A stretch of DNA of 32,614 nucleotides from the IMG/VR virus record IMGVR_UViG_3300013117_000358, positions 1 to 32,614 of that record; one strand, 5' to 3'. Source of the stretch: a virus. Both the position numbers and the translations under genes were made by a program. Within the stretch, counting starts at the first letter, position 1; every line of letters begins with the position of its first letter. Positions 27,524-32,614 of the stretch are shown piece by piece. Below the pieces are notes generated by a model that worked only from the letters and a program-made list of their open reading frames with translations, was not told where the DNA came from and searched no databases.

Positions 27524-30154
27524 TCACCACCACACGCTCACGTTGGCACTACCCAGATCACTCGGATCGGCGCGACCGTTGTCGTCGCACCAGAAGCCGG
27601 ATGCGGCTTTTTCCTCATCCGTCGCCACACTCCACGCAGGGGCGTCATCTTCTGTCCACATACCGACCTTATTGACGAGTCCACGCAGATCGCCGAGTCG
27701 CCCGGAGACCTGTGGCGTCACAAAATCAATTTTGAGCTCGAGTATTTCCATCAACCGGCTCAAGAAACAACCTGCCGTGGAAGGCGCACGTGTTTTCGTG
27801 ACCTTCACTCGCTCATAGAGCTCATGTGCAATCATTCGAACACCAAGCTCAACGAAGTCTATTTCGATGGTAATTCCCCGGTAGAGGAGGTTAATCCGCT
27901 GTGCTAGGGTCTGCGCGTCTGCGGCATTCTTCAGATAGGTCTCGACGATGATAGAATTGCTGCTGTCGGTGAGGTATTTCGTCGCATTGTGGGACGCAGT
28001 CTCTACTTGAAAACTGCCTGGTTTTGCAGGATTCTCGTCGTAGCGCACATTCGTCTCATAGTAGACTGTGTCCATCTTGACATCGGTTTCGAATCGCGAG
28101 AAGTCCTCATCGCTAAGCTCGATAGCGCTTGCGCTACCCGACCATGGATCCCAGACAAAGAACTCGACAGTCCCGTCCTTTTTCGGACGGATCGTACCAA
28201 GGGCGGATCGTTCGATGCCTCGCAGTGCCTCCCGCACCGTGGTTTCGGACTTGAAGTACTTCGCCAGCACGAAGGGCACCTCGGTGTCTACAGAAGAGAA
28301 GGAAGGTAGGTCAAGTTTTGCGTCTGTATAACCAAGAAAGGTTTTCAAGATCCAGCGCGCGACCTCCCCAGGCAGCTTGATGTAGTCGGAGCTCGTATCC
28401 GCGCCCGCTGCCGGTTGGCCGATCGCGTCGCACCTGATCTCGTATGCCTCGGCCACGTCCTCGGTCCCGCCTACCGTCCAGTCGTCGTTGACCGTGATCG
28501 TGCAGCCGCTCAGGTCCACGGTGTAGTGAGTGGTCTCGGTCAGCGTAGTGACGGCCCCCGTGCTCTTCTTGATGGCGCGAACGGCGGATACCTGGTACAG
28601 CTCCTGGTAGTTGCTGTCAGCAATGCGGTACTTCCACTCGCCCGAGGCGGCATCCTCGTCGTCGATCAGATCAGGTATGATGTCAGTCTTCGGTCCGAGC
28701 AAAACCGGGATGCGGGTACCGGCAACACCCTCGCCGAGCGCATCACTGCTCGCGTAGGTGTTGAGCGGGAACTCTTGCCGCCACGCGTCGATCTCCGCGA
28801 CGAGACTGAGCGTGAAGCGCTCTCCGAGGGGGGCGATATCGTCCACCACGAGCCGGCCTGTCGTCTCGTACTCCGAGAGAGCGATATCGTCGAGCCCGAA
28901 ACGGTAGCGTGCTGCCTTATTCTTCCAGTTCCACGCGCGGCTCAGTTTGTCGAAGAGTCCATCAGTATTGTCCAGCGAGATCTCACCTCGAGAGGTGCGC
29001 TGCCTCCCTATGACGAGATCAGCCGTCTTCTCGATCACATTCGCCGAGCTGTCCACAAGGATGCGTTTCTCAAAATAGACATAGTGGCGTGGTGTCGGGC
29101 CTACCGCCTCTACGGGGTTGCCGTTCGCCGTGAAGTTGCCGCCGTATCCGAGGTTGTTAGAAGCGTCACCGTCAGGTGTGTAGATGATTGGCTGCGAGCC
29201 CGTGGGGAGGCTGCCATCGGCGCCGAGATAGACAGGTTTACCGTCGGCATCAATGAACCTGCGCCGCATGGAAACATCAAAGGTGCCGGGATAGTCGAGA
29301 GTGAGGTAGACTTCAGAGAGGGCGCCATTGAGCTTGTATGCGGCGTAGGCGGGGGGCGCACCGACACCCCATCGGCTATCGTTGTAATAAATATCCCCAC
29401 TCGCTAGCGTCATCGGCGTGTCGCCCACGGAAACGTCGTTAACCCACATCTCGGCGATGGCGTTGGCTACATCCCAAACCAGTAAGATGTGGATATAGTC
29501 TGTGCTAACGCCGTATGTGGTCGTACTATCCTGAAGCAGAAGTGCCGTGCCGCCGGAGTCCGCGCAAACGATCCGAATCTTGTGATCGGCCCGCATCTCG
29601 ATGTAGAAATGATCGCCATCGATAATCCACTGCTCGCCTGTCGCGTCTCGCCGAAGTAGGCACGAGAAGATCCCTTTCTTGCCATTCTCGGAGCCTTCGA
29701 GGCCCGAATTTGTTTCATAGTAGTCATTGCTCCCATCGAGATCGCGTGCCTCGTATCCCGCTGGCGTCACGTTGTATATCCGGCCTGATGTCGAGAAGTG
29801 CAGACGGAAGATCGCCGCCATCATGTCCAGCGTGTCGGGATCAACACTGCCTGTGGTGTGGGCATAGATCTTCTCTGCCGATGAGTCGTGGTACCAGCTC
29901 CCGGCATTGGCGTCGACGAGCGCGATGCTGGCTCTCTCTGTGAGCGCAGTCCCGTCCTCCTCGATGCTGATGAGTAGCCGATATAGGCCGCCGGTTATGA
30001 CATCGGTGGCGGCGTGGTGCGCCCACGCTATTTCATAGACGTTCGTATAGCCGCCCGTCTTGGTCCAGCTCCAGAGCTCCTCCGCTGGCTCCACCTCGAA
30101 GAGGAGATGCTTCTGGCTCGAGACTTTGGCGACGGCTTCGGCGAACGTCGTCAT
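27524..30154 (-). CDS. Large tail/baseplate protein with a concanavalin/LamG-like insert
   Basis: 876 residues; the ATG at 30154 overlaps the upstream stop (ATGA). An N-terminal tail-like domain (to about 100) is followed by a region with GSNDYYETNSGLEGSENGKK and IFSCLLRRDATGEQWIIDGD, then ALSEVYLTLDYPGTFD. This is the jelly-roll pattern of concanavalin/LamG domains that bind glycans. The C-terminal half (DLVIGRQRTSRGEISLDNTD, YKLPGEVARWILKTFLGYTD would be read as DYIKLPGEVARWILKTFLGY, TIRPKKDGTVEFFVWDPW) looks like a phage tail hub or tip protein. It probably forms the distal tail and receptor-binding part. Confidence 0.7.
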   Translation of the reverse strand: MTTFAEAVAKVSSQKHLLFEVEPAEELWSWTKTGGYTNVYEIAWAHHAATDVITGGLYRLLISIEEDGTALTERASIALVDANAGSWYHDSSAEKIYAHTTGSVDPDTLDMMAAIFRLHFSTSGRIYNVTPAGYEARDLDGSNDYYETNSGLEGSENGKKGIFSCLLRRDATGEQWIIDGDHFYIEMRADHKIRIVCADSGGTALLLQDSTTTYGVSTDYIHILLVWDVANAIAEMWVNDVSVGDTPMTLASGDIYYNDSRWGVGAPPAYAAYKLNGALSEVYLTLDYPGTFDVSMRRRFIDADGKPVYLGADGSLPTGSQPIIYTPDGDASNNLGYGGNFTANGNPVEAVGPTPRHYVYFEKRILVDSSANVIEKTADLVIGRQRTSRGEISLDNTDGLFDKLSRAWNWKNKAARYRFGLDDIALSEYETTGRLVVDDIAPLGERFTLSLVAEIDAWRQEFPLNTYASSDALGEGVAGTRIPVLLGPKTDIIPDLIDDEDAASGEWKYRIADSNYQELYQVSAVRAIKKSTGAVTTLTETTHYTVDLSGCTITVNDDWTVGGTEDVAEAYEIRCDAIGQPAAGADTSSDYIKLPGEVARWILKTFLGYTDAKLDLPSFSSVDTEVPFVLAKYFKSETTVREALRGIERSALGTIRPKKDGTVEFFVWDPWSGSASAIELSDEDFSRFETDVKMDTVYYETNVRYDENPAKPGSFQVETASHNATKYLTDSSNSIIVETYLKNAADAQTLAQRINLLYRGITIEIDFVELGVRMIAHELYERVKVTKTRAPSTAGCFLSRLMEILELKIDFVTPQVSGRLGDLRGLVNKVGMWTEDDAPAWSVATDEEKAASGFWCDDNGRADPSDLGSANVSVWW

Positions 30155-31254
30155 CTCGCTTCCTCGAAGGTGAATCCAACGGTCCACCAGTGCGGGGATG
30201 TGAAGCCGAACCTCGGCTCACGGTCCAGAAAGTAGCCGTACATACCGCCGAGCTTTGCCTCGGAGTGCAAGGTTTGGCCTGGGTCCGGCATGAAGAAGAA
30301 GTGCGAGAAGGCGCCGATACTGCGGTAGATTGCGAGCAGGATATTCCGATCTGCCTCCGAGACGCAGGCAAAACAAAAAGGCACGCGGTGATACATGTCC
30401 CTGATATGCTTACCGACGACGCCCTCCGGCGTGGCGCTGATGGGGCTTTCGTCCACCGGGATCAAGGCGTAATTATAAATACTCGCCGACACCGAAGGCT
30501 GGGTCAGCGTGCCAAGAAAGGCGCGCCCCATCTCGATGTAGCTATCTTCATTGTCGATATCGTCGATGTGGATCCACCAATACTGATAGGTCGCGTCGAA
30601 CTCGAGGACCATGAAGTCGGCGTCGTAGGTGAAGGCGCCGACCTCCGTGGCGGCGGGGAGGGAATCCGCGGTATGGCGGTAGAGCTTGACGACGGCTGAA
30701 GAGCTGAAGTTGTGAGGGCTGACGATGACGCACCGCCTGCACTGAGTCGCTGAGTCCAAGTCGATCCCGATCCACTCGCGGGAGCACCGGCAGGGGTTAT
30801 CGCCGACATAGCTCGTCGATCCCGTGTCGTCCGCGCTGGTGTCGTACCCGAGGTCCTCGCCCGCCGACGTCGACGCGTTCGCGCCCGAGTCCCAGTCGAG
30901 CTCGAACGTCGTGCCGTCGCTCGCGATGGTCATCTTCCGGGTGCCTGAGCTGTACGTGCACGTGATCGTGTCCACGCTCGCCGCGTCCATCTGCGTCTGC
31001 ACGTGGGCCGCCATCAGCGCCCCAGTAGCGTAGTTTCCCGCCGTGAGCGTAGCGACCTTGACCCCGCCGTCGTCTTCAAAATCGATCTTGTCGTTGACGC
31101 CGGCGACGATATTCCAACCCAACTTGCTCCGCCATTTCTTTGTGCGGGCGAGGCTCTGAATGTACTCCGCCGGCAAGCTCGATTCCTCGGAGGAATGGCT
31201 GAGCGTGGCGCTGTCCAGTAGGTTCAGCGTCATGAATTCGGGATTTGCCGCCAT
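30151..31254 (-). CDS. Phage tail protein (distal tail/baseplate-like)
   Basis: 367 residues from ATG 31254, choosing MAANPEFMTLNLLDSATLSH; upstream in-frame codons lie in the promoter region of the divergent gene. It is rich in Asp/Ser/Thr turns (TYSSGTRKMTIASDGTTFEL, GEDLGYDTSADDTGSTSYVG). A central sandwich-like segment includes REWIGIDLDSATQCRRCVIV and YQYWWIHIDDIDN. The C-terminus FFFMPDPGQTLHSEAKLGGM, YGYFLDREPRFGFTSPHWWT is tail-module-like. It sits between the tape-measure end and the large tail protein, the usual place for distal tail proteins. No precise family recognised. Confidence 0.65.
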   Translation of the reverse strand: MAANPEFMTLNLLDSATLSHSSEESSLPAEYIQSLARTKKWRSKLGWNIVAGVNDKIDFEDDGGVKVATLTAGNYATGALMAAHVQTQMDAASVDTITCTYSSGTRKMTIASDGTTFELDWDSGANASTSAGEDLGYDTSADDTGSTSYVGDNPCRCSREWIGIDLDSATQCRRCVIVSPHNFSSSAVVKLYRHTADSLPAATEVGAFTYDADFMVLEFDATYQYWWIHIDDIDNEDSYIEMGRAFLGTLTQPSVSASIYNYALIPVDESPISATPEGVVGKHIRDMYHRVPFCFACVSEADRNILLAIYRSIGAFSHFFFMPDPGQTLHSEAKLGGMYGYFLDREPRFGFTSPHWWTVGFTFEEAR

Positions 31255-31454
31255 GGCTATCTCTCGAGCCCCGAATCGGACAAAACCATGACCTCGCCCC
31301 CAAACCCACCCCAGCAAGCGTACGTACGCGGGAGACGGCCAATCTCGTGGCTGTCCACAGCCCAGACTTCCGGCGTCTCGAAAAAAGTGGTAGGGTGGCC
31401 GTAACAGATCAGCCCAAATCGCCATATATGGGTAGACTGAGAAAGGAGAACATC
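31255..31454. promoter_or_regulatory. Divergent intergenic region ahead of the plus-strand exported gene
   Basis: 200 bases between divergent genes. A TATATG -10-like hexamer lies 20-30 bases before the plus-strand start, but no good -35 is visible. An own promoter for 31455-31922 is expected because every neighbour is on the other strand. Confidence 0.35.
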
Positions 31455-31922
31455 ATGAGATTTTCCACTTTCGTTCTCTCGGTATTTATATATCTTTGCT
31501 GTGCTATGGTTTACGCCCAGGACGAGCCCGCCGAAAGGGTCAAGGTTTACTGCTTCTCGGCGGATTTGGAGGCGGGATTCAAGGACGAAGTGGCTAGCTT
31601 CTTTTGCAGTAAGTTCGAAGAAGACGATGATTGGCTGATCCTCACCGACAAGGAAAGCGCCCAAGTAACGGTTGAGTTTCTTGGCATTCAAGAAATTACT
31701 GCGCCCGGCAACACGACCTACCTTCTCGGCGGCTATGCTTGGACACCTGATCAGCACAAAAACGGGGTGCGCTCGGTTCTGTCTATCGGCGATTTCAAAA
31801 AAGGTTTCTATGGTGAAGGGATTAACGCCGTGGCTATCCAGCGCAATCAAGCATTTGTCAGCGTATGGATTCGAGATAACCGCGAAGCCATTCTCGCCAA
31901 AGCCAAGGGAAAGAAGAACTAA
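31455..31922 (+). CDS. Exported protein in moron position inside the tail module
   Basis: 155 residues on the plus strand, with GAAAGGAGAACATC right before the ATG. A signal peptide (RFSTFVLSVFIYLCCAMVYA) is cleaved after A-Q-A-like AQ. The mature part has alternating strands and helices (RVKVYCFSADLEAGFKDEVA, ESAQVTVEFLGIQEI, GEGINAVAIQRNQAFVSVWI) and a basic end (LAKAKGKKN). Its orientation is opposite to the tail genes, it has its own start region, and it ends 8 bases from the tape-measure stop. It is probably a lysogeny-expressed cargo gene acting in the periplasm. No family recognised. Confidence 0.75.
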   Translation: MRFSTFVLSVFIYLCCAMVYAQDEPAERVKVYCFSADLEAGFKDEVASFFCSKFEEDDDWLILTDKESAQVTVEFLGIQEITAPGNTTYLLGGYAWTPDQHKNGVRSVLSIGDFKKGFYGEGINAVAIQRNQAFVSVWIRDNREAILAKAKGKKN

Positions 31923-31930
31923 AAGCGCTT

Positions 31931-32614
31931 TCATCCCGCCCTCGGATCTGCGATGTCTGATGTGAAATCAAACTCCCCGTACCGTTGCGCCCTCGCTACC
32001 GTCTTGATAGTTCTCTTGTCAAGCACATGACCGTCCAGTTCGAACGTTTGGTGCTGAACAATTACGATCGGGGAGTCTACGCTGTGGCCCGAGGACACCG
32101 GCGCCGCTGCTATCTGGCTCCGTGGCGAAATATCGACTCGCTCGCCACGATGCGCATGAATCAACGCGTCGCGAGCTAGCCACTCATGCATGCCAAATTG
32201 AGCGTGACGTGACTCACGGCCGCCTCGACCTTCTCGGGCACTGTCCACACTGGGAACGTTGGGGATACCCCGTATCGTGTCGCCGAGTGCTCCCGCCTTT
32301 TCAACGGAGGCACCCAGCGCTTCGGCAATTTTCCAGATGGCGTCCTCGATAGAACCGAGGATATCCTTCGTATCCCGCGGCGGTTCCATACCCTTGACCT
32401 TCTCGCCGATGTCCTCCAACCATGGCGGGACGGCTATCCCCATTTCCTTGTACGCGTGGTAGAGCGACGCAAGCTCAGGACCGATGGCAGCTACCGCCAA
32501 TTCCAGACTACCGCCGGATTCAATCAATTTGTCGAACTGGGATTTCATGGAATCGGAATACGCACCCATATCCTGCGAGGTGAGGAGACCCGCTCTGGCG
32601 AAGCCTCGCATGGC
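31931..32614 (-). CDS. Tail tape measure protein, C-terminal part (partial at right edge)
   Basis: About 226 residues remain; the 5' part lies beyond the right edge. The visible part has long amphipathic helices (SQDMGAYSDSMKSQFDKLIE, SLELAVAAIGPELASLYHAY, GSIEDAIWKIAEALGASVEK), then a Gly/Arg-rich region and a terminal domain (IVIVQHQTFELDGHVLDKRT, IKTVARAQRYGEF). C-terminal 'xxFxLDGxVLxKxxxxVARxQ' sequences are characteristic of phage tape-measure proteins, which set tail length and enter the host envelope. Capsid, portal and tail-tube genes are expected further right. Confidence 0.75.
   Translation of the reverse strand, partial: AMRGFARAGLLTSQDMGAYSDSMKSQFDKLIESGGSLELAVAAIGPELASLYHAYKEMGIAVPPWLEDIGEKVKGMEPPRDTKDILGSIEDAIWKIAEALGASVEKAGALGDTIRGIPNVPSVDSAREGRGGRESRHAQFGMHEWLARDALIHAHRGERVDISPRSQIAAAPVSSGHSVDSPIVIVQHQTFELDGHVLDKRTIKTVARAQRYGEFDFTSDIADPRAG

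Noticed and set aside
31257-31934. 225-residue minus-strand frame opposite the exported protein
   Set aside because: The plus strand has a strong ribosome site and signal peptide and good composition; the minus frame has neither.
422-32614. Genome-wide TAG reassignment
   Set aside because: Several genes (for example those ending at 422, 8826, 15839 and 25440) end naturally in TAG close to the next start, so the TAG at 2519 is an isolated case.

Overview
This window looks like about 32.6 kb of a temperate, long-tailed bacteriophage from an uncultivated, probably Gram-negative host. The tail, terminase, RecT recombination, XRE repressor and tyrosine integrase genes indicate a phage. The lipoprotein, signal-peptide and outer-membrane-like products suggest a Gram-negative host, but that is inference. 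Almost all genes are on the minus strand and tightly packed, with many ATGA stop/start overlaps. The clear plus-strand genes are the integrase and one exported-protein 'moron' gene inside the tail module.

Layout, in the direction of minus-strand transcription. From the right edge: the C-terminal end of a tape-measure-like protein (31.93-32.61 kb), two large tail/baseplate proteins and an appendage set (25.98-31.25 kb). Then come small exported or membrane proteins that probably include lysis functions (23.8-25.97 kb), a 472-residue unknown protein, and a two-gene cassette made of the specificity half of a BREX PglX-type protein plus an XRE-domain protein (19.46-21.91 kb). The integrase (18.1-19.2 kb, plus strand) is bracketed by clustered TTACAA/TTGTAA motifs and a 32-bp tandem repeat. 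Left of it is a regulatory zone: a zinc-finger/HTH protein, a promoter with a palindromic operator, a second zinc-finger gene, a tiny XRE repressor, and a tRNA 3'-end-like segment that could be an attachment core.

The early operon runs leftward from about 15.97 kb: small genes, an SbcC/Rad50-like ATPase, RecT, HNH nuclease, metallo-beta-lactamase-fold hydrolase, DUF6166, a replication initiator-like protein with repeats in its linker, a helicase-loader-like protein, a LAGLIDADG endonuclease, zinc-binding small proteins, two DNA methyltransferases, a RuvC-like resolvase, DUF4031, a phospholipase A2-like protein and small unknowns. It ends with a ParB/PP-loop ATPase fusion, a DUF523 (thiouracil desulfidase-family) protein and the start of a terminase small subunit-like gene that leaves the window. 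Large terminase, portal and capsid genes are not present and presumably lie beyond the two edges. With phage genes on both sides of the integrase, the window looks like a circular or permuted free genome rather than the end of an integrated prophage.

The most unusual items are: the ParB/PP-loop plus DUF523 pair, which looks like a sulfur-related nucleic-acid modification cassette; the PglX-like protein without a methyltransferase domain; the methyltransferase pair bracketed by 23-bp direct repeats at stop/start junctions; and the dense set of candidate control sites around the integrase and repressor. Functions are assigned by reading motifs only; no database search was possible.
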